Below, one piece after another: positions 23,401 through 35,199 of a DNA stretch of 64,000 bases. How positions within the stretch are numbered: position 1 is the first letter of the stretch; each line of letters starts with the position of its first letter. The translations under genes and the position numbers were made by a program. The stretch lies in the NCBI GenBank assembly GCA_029465975.1, contig CM055748.1, positions 6,689,825 through 6,753,824 of the forward strand, read 5' to 3'. The notes beneath the pieces were generated by a model. That model worked only from the letters and a program-made list of their open reading frames with translations. It was not told the origin of the DNA and did not search any database. The stretch comes from Dallia pectoralis (Eukaryota; Chordata; Actinopteri; Esociformes; Umbridae).

Positions 23401-23639
23401 ACCCATGAACATCAAGTAGGAACAAAGACGTGACCCAAAACAACGACACACAAGAAACAATTGAGTCGGCGGGACGTAAATTGGGAAAATTTAACGATGG
23501 GGCAAACGAGGCACAGAAGACAAGACTGAACTGGACCCAGAGATGTTAACAGAACATAGAAACAGAGAAACTGGAACTAAAACTGTGAAACTAGGCGTTT
23601 CCATGGTTCTAACAAAAATGTCTCGAAATTTTACAAAAC

Positions 23640-24125
23640 ATCCATTTTCTGCTCTGTCCCTGTTTCCTTGTAAGGGAGGCTGAGAGTCTGTTTTTCCCAG
23701 ATAAAGTCTCCGCCGATGTCACACATCATTAAGAATCCCCCTTCAGTGGAGGTTATGAGGAAGCTGCTCCTTCAAACCGGGCTGCTTGTGAGAAGATAGT
23801 TCGGAATGAAGGTTGTTTGGGCACTTTGTGAGTGTTTAGTTTCGAGGTCAATAGAAAATAGAAGCAAACAGAGAACCACAAAAAAATCCAGAAAACGCCT
23901 ACATACAAACAAACTTACATACACACTCTAACACGCATACATGGAGGTTAAGTAACTAGCTATTTTAGTTTGTGCCTGCGGTGAACACCTACATGCTTAT
24001 GCGTGGGGTCTGCATTGATGTATTTATTAGCAATTTAAATCTGCAAGTTCTATAAACAGAGTGCTGTACATTCCTGGGAATAATCATCACAAGGCCTCAG
24101 TAAGATTTCGAACAGTCTTGTTCAT
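23640..24125. repeat. duplicated block, copy B (86-bp identical core at 23673-23758)
   Basis: Direct duplicate of 21312-21760, offset 2330 bases in the core. Outside the core the copies differ by many substitutions and small indels; this copy has an extra stretch near 23970. The Tc1 element at 22490-23400 lies between the copies. Confidence 0.9.
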
Positions 24126-24266
24126 TGTATTATTTCATACTGGACCGACGGCGATAGTGAGAGGTGTCATTATTTTAAAGGGTGCCACTTACGTCTTAAA
24201 TCGCCGATCTCCTGAACGTTGGTCAATGGCAGATCCCACCTGTTGACTCCAACTCCAAGTTTACTG

Positions 24267-24439
24267 TATTTGAATGTCTGTTTTAAGTCGCTTTGTGTAA
24301 GCGCATTTTATTTCATTATATGTTTTCCGTTCGTGTTACTTGGTTGTTTTAGTTTTGTGTAAATTAAACGCCAGTACGAAGGTAAAAAAAAATTCCCGCG
24401 TGTGGCTCTATGCGCTACTACACCCAAGGATTCGTGACA
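24267..24439 (+). mobile_element. LTR 3' fragment, same style as the TGTCACG family
   Basis: Contains AAGTCGCTTTGTGTAAGCGC, close to a block in the element at 59229-59639, and ends GGATTCGTGACA. The 5' part is missing. Confidence 0.55.
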
Positions 24440-24539
24440 CTTCCCAGATCACACACCACGCTAATTGCCCCCCCCACTTGACATCAAATGTAGGGTTTTG
24501 GAGCATGTCTGTTCAATGGGGATTCCAATACTAGTTGTG

Positions 24540-25135
24540 CATGGCAACGCAAAGCATACACCATGGTTGGAAAGGTGCTTTAAAAAAGACCCCGAGGACC
24601 CAAAAGACTTGACTGCATGCACCAAAAGGCAGCAACCAAGACCGCTGGGTCACTCAAGGCCACAATCCAGACACAGGCATATGTTAGGAGAAGGATACAC
24701 AAATATTTCAAAAGCTTTAACTATCTCTCTGAGTATTGTTAAGAAGTAGAAAGTGTATGGCACCACCAACACCATGCCTTGATCGGGTCGTCCCTCCAAA
24801 CTGGATTACAGAGCCAAAAGGATATTGATCAGGGAAGCTACCCGGAGGACAGCAGCTACTTTGAAGGACTTTCAAGTCCTTATGGCTGAGTTTGGTTGGC
24901 TGTGCATGTGACAACAGTCTCATAAGCTTTACACAAAAAACTGTGCTTCTATGGCAGCGTGGCAAGAAGAAGCCTCTACTGAAAAAGGGCCTCATGGAGT
25001 CTCACTTAAAAGATCTGAATGCCATGTGGCAAAAACATTTATGGTCAGATGAGATCTAGATTCAATTTCTTTGACTGAAAGCCAAACATAGCACACCACC
25101 CAAAACACACCATACCTACTGTGAGGCACGGTTAA
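24540..25135 (+). mobile_element. Tc1-like transposon fragment
   Basis: The sequence follows a fish Tc1 transposase gene: VYGTTNTMP-like text at 24755, RSGRPSKLD-like text at 24783, then a stretch ending in the WSDE-type catalytic region (TTATGGTCAGATGAGAT at about 25040) and HPKHTIPTVRHG-like text at 25100. It has frame breaks and no terminal repeats. Confidence 0.75.
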
Positions 25136-25379
25136 AAATGGTTATGTATATAATAATTGTAACCAAAAAATACTTTGCTGATTGAATTCTTTAATGGTAA
25201 ACAGTGTTATATAGCCTAACAAACTTTTTCATTAGTTTTTCAAATATGTTATTGATTATAGTTGATACATAAACACTATTGGTCTAGAAAATAGAATACA
25301 TGTTTTTGTGTGTACAAAGATGTCCATTGTGTGTGGCCTAATAGAGCCTATTGGAGCTAGAACTGACATAGATATAGTG

Positions 25380-25570
25380 GATATTTAAAAGTCTACACAC
25401 CCCTTAAAAATGCCAGGTTAAAATGCCAGGTTTTTGTGATGTGTCAGGTTTTTTCCCCCCTGAAAATAGATTTCTGTTTGTTTTGCAATTGAAATGTTTA
25501 CACAATAGGTCACATTACAAATGGAAAAAGTTCTGACATGATTTATCTTTCTCTTATTTTTCACAAATAT
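25380..25570. mobile_element. MITE-like Tc1 derivative with inverted ends
   Basis: The left end reads AAAGTCTACACACCCCTTAA with a doubled AATGCCAGG. The right part (GGAAAAAGTTCTGACATGAT onward) is an inverted copy of sequence from the other side of the same family, also seen at 18355. This is the layout of a short nonautonomous deletion derivative; the last bases of the right end are lost. Confidence 0.6.
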
Positions 25571-27120
25571 CACAAGTCTAGGCCGCTGTCTAGAGGCGCA
25601 CAGGTCTTTCTACTGTGTGGGTTTGCTTCCAGCCTGTGCCCTCTGCAGCACACTCTACTAGCACACTCTACTCTGTCTTCACCACTATCTCTGTCACACA
25701 AATAAAGCAGGAAAATGCCGAAAAAAATCAACAAAATAAGAAAATGATTGCTCATATTCATTGACTTCCTCTGCTGCTCAGAAGAATAGGATATATACAT
25801 TGATTTGACAGGTAACGGATCAGCTCTGTGAAATGTTTAATGCTGGCTGAGTTGACGGTGTAGAAAACTGTGTTATAGGTGTCAGTTGGGTCTTTGAATT
25901 TGTATGGCCAGCACGGGGCACGAGCCGCCCTGAAAAACACCTCGACAGAGAGTAGATTCAGATGTGTGAGTGTTTCAGAGACCTAAACAGGAACTCTCAC
26001 CTAGCGCTCAAAATCAAATGGACAACAGCCCGATTATTCGTTTCCACGTCTTCCCTCCTTCCACGGTTCAACGTCTGCTGAGAGGGTTGGTGCTTCTGTG
26101 ACTTGACAGACTCGAGCCGTAACAATACACTGTCTCATTCTTCCTCTCGCTGTGGGATTGATTCCAGCGAATGAATGAGTGAATAGCTTTGGCAACGATG
26201 GGTCATTGATAGAAGAAACCCTTTGTGGCGTTTGCCGCCCCCGTCCCTTGCCGCCCAGTGGGCATCCTGTTACGCTTTGAATGGCAGCCGTTCTTCTCGG
26301 GGCGCAGCTGCGGACGAGGACATTGACCCGTGCCCCCTTCATTACAGCGGATCCCCGATATGCCCCCCTTTATCCGAAAATGCTCTTCTGAATTCTTCCT
26401 CTGAAAAAAGGGCAGAAACCGTAATGGGGAAAGCCTCTGTATTTGGCGCTTTTATTCAGACACTGGGCTTCTTAACTGTCAGAATAAGGGCTGATCGTGT
26501 AATGCTCTTTGATGCAGTGGGCAAGAACGATTTCTCTCTTCCGGGAGGACATGTAATTCGACCAACCTACAATAGTTCTGGTGAGCTCTCTGTCACCATG
26601 TGAAACACACGCCTCGGCCTCTTTCCCGCTCTTTCCCTGTTGACGCGTCTCCATCCACACGCCTCTACAGACACTCCTATCGAGGCTCCTCTCTTTGCAT
26701 GTTTCTCCCAAGCTGGCTTCAATAACGTTGTTGAGATGAAAACAGGTGCCCGGGAGTGAATGACACAGCGTCAGAAATGGAGAAGGGAGGACGTAAGAGA
26801 AAGAAACAAAGAGAATTAAGGAGAGGAAGGAAACGGAGCAGGTGACGAGCTGGCAGTAATGATGAGGAATACGATGATGCGTATGATTATGTGTCATTTT
26901 GTAGTTCCACTCCTGCAATCACTCTTCACTATTCAGAAACTCATCAGGCGGCACTATTTTTCTCTCTCTCTCTTTCTGTCCCTCTTTTCCACTCCTCCTT
27001 TTCCCCTCCACTCTCTGCGTGTCTCTCCATTCCTTTCCTTTCAACCGTCTCACCTCGATCAATATTTGACTTCTCAATCTCCATTTTCTCTCTCCCTTTC
27101 CTTTCCCTTTAATCGTCATG
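25571..27120. other. intergenic, no gene recognised
   Basis: Open frames near 26034-26342 (minus), 26223-26603 (plus) and 26472-26918 (minus) overlap and show no domain. The 26030-26600 part has more CpG than its surroundings. From 26960 the DNA becomes a pyrimidine tract leading into the minisatellite. Confidence 0.35.
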
Positions 27121-27520
27121 TCTCCATCTATCTCACTCTCCTTAGGCCATTTCCTGTGTGTCTTCATCTATCTCACTCTCCTTTGTATATTTCCACTGTG
27201 TCTTCATCTATCTCACTCTCCTTAGGCCATTTCCTGTGTGTCTTCATCTATCTCACTCTCCTTAGGCCATTTCCTGTGTGTCTTCATCTATCTCACTCTC
27301 CTTAGGCCATTTCCTATGTGTCTTCATCTATCTCACTCTCCTTAGGTCATTTCCTGTGTGTCTTCATCTATCTCACTCTCCTTAGACCATTTCCTGTGTG
27401 TCTTCATCTATCTCACTCTCCTTAGGCCATTTCCTGTGTGTCTCCATCTATCTCACTCTCCTTTGTCTATCTCCTTTGTGTCTCCATCTCTCTCACTCTC
27501 CTTTGTCCATCTCCTTTGTG
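27121..27520. repeat. 40-bp minisatellite, 10 full units
   Basis: Ten consecutive 40-base units begin at 27121, 27161 and so on, each starting TCTTCATCTATCTCACTCTC or a near variant and followed by CTTAGGCCATTTCCTGTGTG. The central units are almost identical and the outer ones diverge, as expected of an array growing from the inside. Spurious open frames run through it. Confidence 0.97.
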
Positions 27521-27704
27521 TCTCCATCCCTCCTGTCTGTCTAGTCGTCATTAGCTGGATGTGTAATGAGGTCAGTACATTATCCCTGCAGGGTTGGTCT
27601 GTAGGAAGCAACACATCTATCCTGTTATCTCGCTCCTGTCCTTTCACTGATATACACAGTGGTTCAGACTCCCACTTTCTCACTCCCACTCATTTTGTCT
27701 ACAG

Positions 27705-27735
27705 GCACACACACATACACACACACACACACACA
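27705..27735. repeat. (AC)n microsatellite
   Basis: Short AC run with one AT interruption. Confidence 0.9.
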
Positions 27736-28348
27736 ATCTCAAGCACTCTTCCTCCCACCCTCCTTCCCTCAAAGAGGTAATTCTCTTCTGACATTAGTGT
27801 GAAGTAATGGACGATCATTGCTGAGTGCCTCTGTTGTTGTTCCTCTGTCGCCCTCTATGATTACCGTAATGGCTGGCTCGCCATGAACACTGGATCTCCT
27901 GGACCCGTGCTTAATGACATGATTGGCCGGCGTCGGACAGTGCCAACATCTATCCAATCACCATCAACGATTCAACTGATTTAGATGCAACATCCCGTAG
28001 AAAGCCACACTATCTGTATGGATTTACCGTCCTGTTTGAATCCGACTTTGAAACCAGCTCCCACAGAACGGTGATCAACCAAACAATTACAAAGTGTGGA
28101 CAGATAAAGACAATCCATACGGACAGGACTTGGCTTTCTACAGGATGAAGAGGAATGATCTTGTCTTATTTGCCGGTGTTTGTCTAGTCACATTTATCAT
28201 AGGCCATTATAACACACCGATACGAGTGTTGTGGAAACACACACAAACACACAGAGCCGTACACACACCCCTGTCTGTTCTGTTTCAAGCTATTTGACAT
28301 AACACATATAGGTACAGAGCCCAACAACTAGTTTTTCCTCTTTCCCAC

Positions 28349-28716
28349 TGTCACGAGTGGTGAGTGTTGTTCCACATGGGGAGTTTAGTTGGGTTCACTT
28401 CCTGTTTTCTGGTGAGTTGTTTTGCTAATGCACACACCAGGGGGCGAATTGGCTAATTAGTCGGGGTATTTTTGTCACTGGGAAATGTCTCCACTTTGCT
28501 GGTTATTATTCCTAAGTCACAGTGTTTTCGAGGGGAGTGTGGTTCCCGTGGCTGTATTTGATGTTTGTTGTAAGTCACTTTTGTATGCGCAACTTTATTT
28601 TCATTACAGTGGTTTAGGTTTTTAGGTGTGTTTTATTTGATAATAAACAACCATCGAACATGATTATTGAGCCCTGCATTTGGCTTTCCTGCACCTCACC
28701 CGCATGGTTCGTGACC
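28349..28716 (+). mobile_element. solo LTR with 5-bp target duplication
   Basis: Starts TGTCACGAG and ends GGTTCGTGAC followed by C, where the family would have A. The 5-bp repeat CCCAC flanks it (28344-28348 and 28717-28721). An AATAAA signal lies near 28642. The size, TGTCACG start and polyadenylation signal match the other LTRs here. No internal sequence remains. Confidence 0.75.
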
Positions 28717-28734
28717 CCCACACACCTAACTTTC

Positions 28735-29250
28735 GACTTGGCCAAATTGAAAGGGGCTTTTGAAGGGCGTCCGCAATGCCAACCGTCGGCTGGAGTGGTC
28801 TGAAGTAAGCTGCCACTGGACTCTGGAGCAGTGGCAGCGTGTTGACTGGAGTGATGAATCGCACTTCACTCGATGACAGTATGATGGACGGATCTGGGTG
28901 TGGCACGTTCTAGGAGAACACTACCTCTACCTACCTCTACACTACCACTACTGCCTAGTGTCTGTCTACTGTAAAGTTTGGTGGGGAAGGGATTATGGTC
29001 TGTACCTGTTTTTCAGGTTTTGGGCTATATTGCTTAAATCCAGTGCTTCCAATTGTGAGGCAATAGATTGGGGAAGACTCTCTCCTGTTCCAGCGTGACT
29101 GTGCCCTGTGAGCAGGGTCCATGAAGATGTTGTTTAATGTGGTTCGTGTGGAGAAACCACAGTGACCTGCACAGCGCCCCGGCAAACCCATTGAACATGT
29201 TTTAGGATAAAATGTGACTAAGACTGCGAGCCAGGCTTTCTCATGCCCAC
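28735..29250 (+). mobile_element. Tc1-like transposase remnant
   Basis: The text follows the middle and end of a fish Tc1 transposase: WTLEQWQRVDWSDESHF-like sequence at about 28815-28870 with the catalytic Asp region, an internal TCTACCTACC expansion at 28918-28945, CKVWWGRDYG (compare VKFGGGGIMV), and the end block RDCEPGFLMP-like. Stops and frameshifts are frequent and the terminal repeats are missing. It starts only about 18 bases after the LTR. Confidence 0.75.
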
Positions 29251-29429
29251 CATCATCAGCAGAGGTCCTACGACCGGTTGAACTTTCTCCATGAGTTTCA
29301 GGAAGGGGAAAAGGTCCCCCACAGACGTGAGCGTGTTCCTGGCCACCTGGTAGGGCCCTTACATCATCATGGAACATACAGGATACCGGGGTGCCACCAG
29401 GTGGAGAGGGTGTACCATGTTGGGATGAA

Positions 29430-30545
29430 TTATGCTTTTAAACAGAGTTTTATCGCTGCAAGCAATATATTTGATTCAGTGTCTAGGTCATCTCAATGTG
29501 TTTGTGATCTGGATTCCGATGGAGGAAATCTGTTGGCTGATACTGAAAATGCGGGGGCTGGGTTCCCTTTCAGACATTTTTCTAGTAAGGAGGTTCTTGC
29601 TTCCTTACCAAATATACATTCTAAGAAATCAATAAAGGCAGACTATTTTGAACCTGGTCTGTTACAATGTAATTTGTTCTTCACGGATCCGTCCTTGGAC
29701 CTGTTTGTTTTACTATACCTGTATGTATATTATTGCTATTGGTTATATGTAAATAGTTGTGCATTTCATCAATATGCTGACGATACTTATATTTCTGCTC
29801 TACCGTCAGTTGATCTCACCCGACTTACCTCTTCACTCTTCGGATGGTTCTATTATTGAATATGTTCCGTCATACAAATACCTCGGAATTTGGATTGACA
29901 GCGACCGCTCGTTTAGGAAGCACACCAATGAGCTTGTTAAAAGGCTTAAGTGTAAGGTTTTATTGACTATGGTGATACAGCGTACCAAAGTCCACCTGCT
30001 TCTACTCTGAAGGTGCTTGACTCAGTTTATCATAGTGTCCTGCATTGTATTACATCAGACAGTTATAATACTCATCACTGCATCTTATATCATATAGTTG
30101 GCTGGACCTCCGTAAAAGTGCATAGATCCTTCCATTAATCTATTTTTGTGCACACAGACCTACTCCACAGGCTTCCGGAGTACTTAACATCACTGTTGAC
30201 ACCTAGATTGTCTGGATTCAATACTAGATCTCTGAGTTGATTAGTATTACAGACACCTTTTGTATCTACTGAGATGGGTAGTTCTGCCTACTTGTTTAAA
30301 GCACCTTATCTGTGGAATCGTTTTCGGTTAAAGTTCTGTTTGGGTGCCTTGGTGTCCGTGGGTCAATGTAAAAGAAATGATGTTAGAATTTTGAGATGTT
30401 AATGTCAGTGTGTGAATTGTTGTTGATTGGATGTATTTTTGTCCTTAATTGTCATTGTATTTGTGAGTTGATATTCCACGCTTGCAAATAAGATCTCGGT
30501 CTCAATGCGTCTTCCTGGATAAAGTTAAATAAAAATCAATTAAAT
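29430..30545 (+). pseudogene. non-LTR retrotransposon (Jockey-type) reverse transcriptase remnant
   Basis: The catalytic motif survives as FHQYADDTYISAL (YADD at 29773-29784). It is followed by a deletion and then SYKYLGIWIDSDRSFRKHTN at about 29868-29925, the thumb-region block of this LINE group. Further decayed text matches the C-terminal region (LDSVYHSVLHCITS, then STEMGSSAYLFKAPYLWN near 30270-30320). It ends with an A-rich tail AATAAAAATCAATTAAATAA at 30528. It is 5' truncated and frameshifted, hence dead. Confidence 0.85.
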
Positions 30546-32179
30546 AATTGAGAAACAAGGTGGATCCTCACTGGTTGAGCCAGTAGTTTTTGCCACAGGA
30601 GCTCAGACAAGAGGCTCGAAGCATAGTTTTCCAAACAAAGATGATGATGCTTCTTAAACGAGGAACCGAATTTCCGGTTTGTCTGGCACTCTTACTCAAC
30701 TACAGCAAACCATAGCCAGACTTGAAATAAACCTTTTACAGGCGATGGTTCTGACTGTTTAAAAGAAATTGGAAATGAAAGAGTTGGCGTTGTTTGATTG
30801 AGCTGTTTTCTGTCTCTACAAAGAAAAATAATTAGTGACCCCACGCCGGCTATTTCACCAGTTATTCATTACATAGCTAGTGGCCTACATTGTGATATGT
30901 ATTCCCATTAAGAGCACTGGAAATCTAGATTTGGTATTCTTAAAATTGTTTTTATCTGGATCAGGTGATTTAATTCAACGTTGCTTTGCAAAACCGGGAC
31001 AAAAGTAAAATGGATTACTTGAACCTGGATAGCAAAACATGGGATTTCCAAATCCTGATTATTCTGATCCAGATTAAACTTTTTGAACAACCGGGATGTA
31101 GTTGTCTGGATAACCCTGGCTCATCACCTACCAGTGGCTAAGGAAATGTCTCCATCTTGTGGCCATGTTGTGAATGTTGATGATTTGAAAATTAAAGAAA
31201 AAAAACGTTACTTTGTTACCGTGACCTGCATTTTCACACATACAAAATAATATACAATTGTTTTTCTAATCTTTAGTGGAATTTTTTTTAATAACATGTG
31301 CTTCTTTATGGGAATGCTACAATTAATCATGTCATAATGTTCAATAAATACCAATTGTAAACATATATATATAAAAAAAAATCACAAAACACTTTCTTCA
31401 ATCATACAAACAATTGTTTAAACAATTGTTCTTCATTGGACAACAAAGTGGGGAAATATATTTTTTTGTGTTGTAGAGCAGTTGACAGCATTTGAAGGGA
31501 ACACATATATAGGCAGCATATTGGAAAATTTGTAGGACTTAGAATATTTGCTGTAAAGCTGCAACAAACAAAATCTCCATATCCTATTAAAACACGTGGA
31601 GAAATAACTGCAGAACAAAAAAGTTTTTGGAAAAAAGTGCTCAGCTGAACCAAGAGGTGGGCATTTAAAATGGCCATTCCCAGGGGCTAAGATTTGGATA
31701 ATTCAACCATGCACATAGAAAATGTTAGAACTGCTTGCAAACTATTTATAAACCGAATGTATAATCCCTGATTAATATGCTATTACAGAAAGGGTCCTTA
31801 GCCCCAAAGAATCAATGTTTTTATACCATAGGAAACTTTACAGCTCGTTATGTGAACATCACTTCACAGTCAAAATGGTTCAGATCTATTATTGTGTTAA
31901 TTCACAATTTGAAAGAACTGAAATCTCTCCACTTCACTGAGACATTGCCTTTACTGTTTACTGACTGGTGTTTTGGGGGTGTTATTTTAACATGAACCAA
32001 CTCTACAACAGTATTCCTGATCAATTTGACATTTTTAAATTGTCATGGACAATGGATGTTTTCCCTTTTAATGTGTTTGAACACTTGAACGATGGTTTCT
32101 ATATATACAGTATTTCCGCTGTCAAACAATGAAATAATTGATTGTGATTAATTGCACATTGCACAAATTCTGAAGTTAA
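30546..32179. other. intergenic, nothing recognised except a palindrome at 31409-31430
   Basis: AT-rich DNA. 31409-31430 is a perfect 22-base palindrome with the half-site AACAATTGTTT. No gene was recognised. Confidence 0.4.
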
Positions 32180-32245
32180 TAGAAGGCTGCTCTTTGGTCT
32201 AACGCCTTTCACCTGGAGAGCTGCTGGTTCGACAGGCATTTGCTC
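32180..32245 (+). repeat. possible tRNA-derived SINE head
   Basis: TGGTCTAACGCC resembles an internal A box, and CTGGTTCGACAGG a B box about 40 bases later, the spacing found in tRNA-derived SINEs. No cloverleaf can be folded convincingly and no SINE body is recognised. Confidence 0.3.
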
Positions 32246-32897
32246 CAATACTGAATCACACCAAAGCTTTTCAAGGTTATGTCCTTTGATGTTGAGTCGG
32301 AAATGTAAATATAATAGGGTTCGGGTGGGGGCAAATAAACAGAAGCTTCCGGAAGGATTGTTAGTCACAACTAAATACTTGTCTCAATTAAACGATTCCC
32401 AAATTCAAACAAATGTTTTTGAATAGTCAATGCAATAAGGTGGTCAAGACGGCTAGAGAACTTTATCTCCACACACGTTAATCAGAGCAGATCTGTAAGG
32501 TATCCGGAGCATGGAAGTCGTAGGTGGATTCAACTTTTTTAATATGTTCTGCTGGAAAAGCGGCGATGACATGAATGCCTAGCTTAGATTAGCCCCCAAA
32601 AATAGACAATTTTCCATGATAGAAACAAGGTTTTAGCAGGGGGTTAACGCCTCAGAAATAGGTCTAGACGAGGTTCAGACAGCCTACGATCAACGTTATT
32701 TAAAAAACATACCTGTGATGCTTTTGGGACAAGTAAACAGATAATAAAGTTACCAATTGTCATGCTTCTTAACGGGCTAGGAGGGTATTTGTTAGTAGTC
32801 AGTCACAGCTGGGTTACATTGGGGTTTAATTAGAGTGTCACGACTGTTGGGGATTTGGTCATCATGGAGTGTTTGTTGTTTTTTTGGGTTGTATCCT

Positions 32898-32992
32898 TCT
32901 AGTGGAATCCATGCCTCGACAGGTCAGGGCTGTTTAGTTGGGACCTACACAATGTTACGCAGGTGGTCATAGAGTTATGGTTGATCGGTATA
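32898..32992 (+). mobile_element. isolated 3' end of a Tc1-like element
   Basis: TCTAGTGGAATCCATGCCTC begins the last part of the transposase gene. CAGGTGGTCATAGAGTTATG then leads into the right terminal repeat (GGTTGATCGGTA), complementary to the left repeat at 22490. It is the missing end of that family, more than 9 kb away, so probably a separate truncated insertion. Confidence 0.8.
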
Positions 32993-35199
32993 CACTAATG
33001 ATACCTGATTTTATATTTTGATTTACATTCCATTGAGAATCTGTGGCACTATTTGAAAAGTGTCGTCCACATATGTATCCACAAGTAAAATAACGCTTGC
33101 CTTTGACACACTGTCACTGCGATAGAAAACATTTTAGAAACGTTTTTTTTTTTGGGGGGGGTACATCGTCAGAACAATTTATCTTGCTGCCAAACTACAC
33201 ATTCATTTCAACAATACAACTGTATTTCTATATTGATAATATACATTTAATTGAAGTTGAATATTGAAATCTAACTTATAAGTGCATTTTCTCATGTCAA
33301 GTAAAATATAGACAGTACAGCTTTTCAGCAACCGCACTCATTAACAACCCCTCCTTCGGCGAATCTCCATGAATCACTTTTTTAATCTCGATTGAGGTAC
33401 TTTTCACATCACATTTACACACTTGGACAGAGACCAGTTACTCATATACTTATTAAAAAGTATGGTTATATTGCTATGTTCTCATCACCATACTAGCGAC
33501 TAAACTCAGAAAAATGAGAACACACGCCATGATGAAATGTACTATTTTATTTGACTTATCTATTTTTCTCATTTATCTTTTAGAATTATAACAGCAAGAA
33601 TCAAATATATAAGTAGAAGCCCTGTGAAAGGATCCCCACATGATAGCCATTGTCAGTCAAGTCATTTCTGTTGGCAAACCTAGAGTGCCAATCACTCAAC
33701 TTTATTAAAACCAAATGTACAAACTGGAGACAAAAAACCCCTCAATCACACACCTTCACTCACTGCACGTCACTCACTTCACTATAGTTATTAATAAAGT
33801 TACCTCCACGTTGATTGCTTTTTATGCAGGATATATTATGGCTTTAGTTTGTGACAATCAGCTTTTACACAACAAAGTGCTTTTTCAAAGAAGATGGACA
33901 TCTGGCTACATGGCACAAATCCTTCCAGGGGGCGTTCAACGATAAAAGATGCAGAAGACAACAGCATCAAGGGACAGAATGCACTACAAGCTGAGCAAGT
34001 TGAAAGTTCAGATTACATCATATCATAAAATGCGGCATGTGAGCACTGGTCAGATGAAGAGTGACATCATGGTCTGGACAAACGAAGCCCACTGAAATGG
34101 GGAACTGTCGTGTTCTCCATGAGTTTGGCCGTTATCATCCAGAAAGCACAACTTACCAACAGAATGAAACATAGCTACTGTGTTTGTACTGTACTGTATG
34201 TAAGTGAATATAACCATTGAGATTATTTTAAGAATGTTTTTCTAATAAACCCACTCTTTTGTTTTGTATGTTTCTCTTTTACTCCATTATGTTGATATTA
34301 TACTCGGTAATACCATTAATATATCTTGCTTTATAACATGTTGACTCATTTAATATTACTATGTTGTGACATTTTTTAAGGTATACGTAATTCCCTTTAA
34401 CATGCATTCATTTCTGGCTATGGTGAAGAGAATGTGATTTGATTGGTTGTAGCTGGTGACCAAGACACCAGACAAACCCAGTCAGGCTCTTTTTCTAGTG
34501 GTTAGTGAACAACTCTACCTAAAGGTTTCTTGGCAAACTACAAGCTGCTGACAAAAAAGAATAGCAACACTGCCTTTTGGGCTAGAGCTGGAACTTTGCG
34601 CCACTTTATGCAAGCGGTTAAGTTCAGCTGTTGGTTATAATAATTTTTCATTATCCTAGCAAAATTTCATGTTGTTATAGACATTTTTTTTAATTCAAAA
34701 TAACATCTCAATATTATACATGATGCTCTCTTTTTTGACTATGTACAGAAGTGCAAAAAAGTCAACCTACATTACCTAGGTTTCCCCCTTGTTTGTTTGT
34801 GGCTAAGCAAAGAGATCAGTTTAAGTTAGACTAAACTCAACCCAGCATCTTCACCTGACCGTAAGCTTAATTTAACAGCCTGACATCCTGGGAGATAAAA
34901 AATATTTAACCATTGCCCCACTGTCAATGAGAGTTACCACAGAAACCTAATTCCTCTGGTATTTGATCAATGTTAGATACCCACATGAAACACATTTCTT
35001 AAAAAAAATCAAACAACAAATTTAACAACATTCTTACAGATCACAAGAAATGAAAAAAGATTTTGCTGACAAATTGAACTACAAGAAATGAAAAAAACAT
35101 CACAAACATGTTCAGAAAACTCAATGCAATATGAATAAAACCAGAAAACATGAATCACCTCATTTTCATCATCCTACAAAAAGTTACTGGTGAAATATA
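32993..35199. other. intergenic, nothing firmly recognised
   Basis: A short piece near 33025-33060 resembles a Tc1 coding fragment (IPLRICGTI-like). The rest is AT-rich. It may include the far end of the mbnl1 3' UTR. Confidence 0.3.

Noticed and set aside
26859..27780. Pyrimidine-tract frames of 140-148 residues
   Set aside because: Leu/Ser/Phe-rich readings of the CT tract and the 40-bp minisatellite.
32180..32245. Functional tRNA gene
   Set aside because: A- and B-box-like words are present, but no acceptor stem or anticodon arm can be folded.
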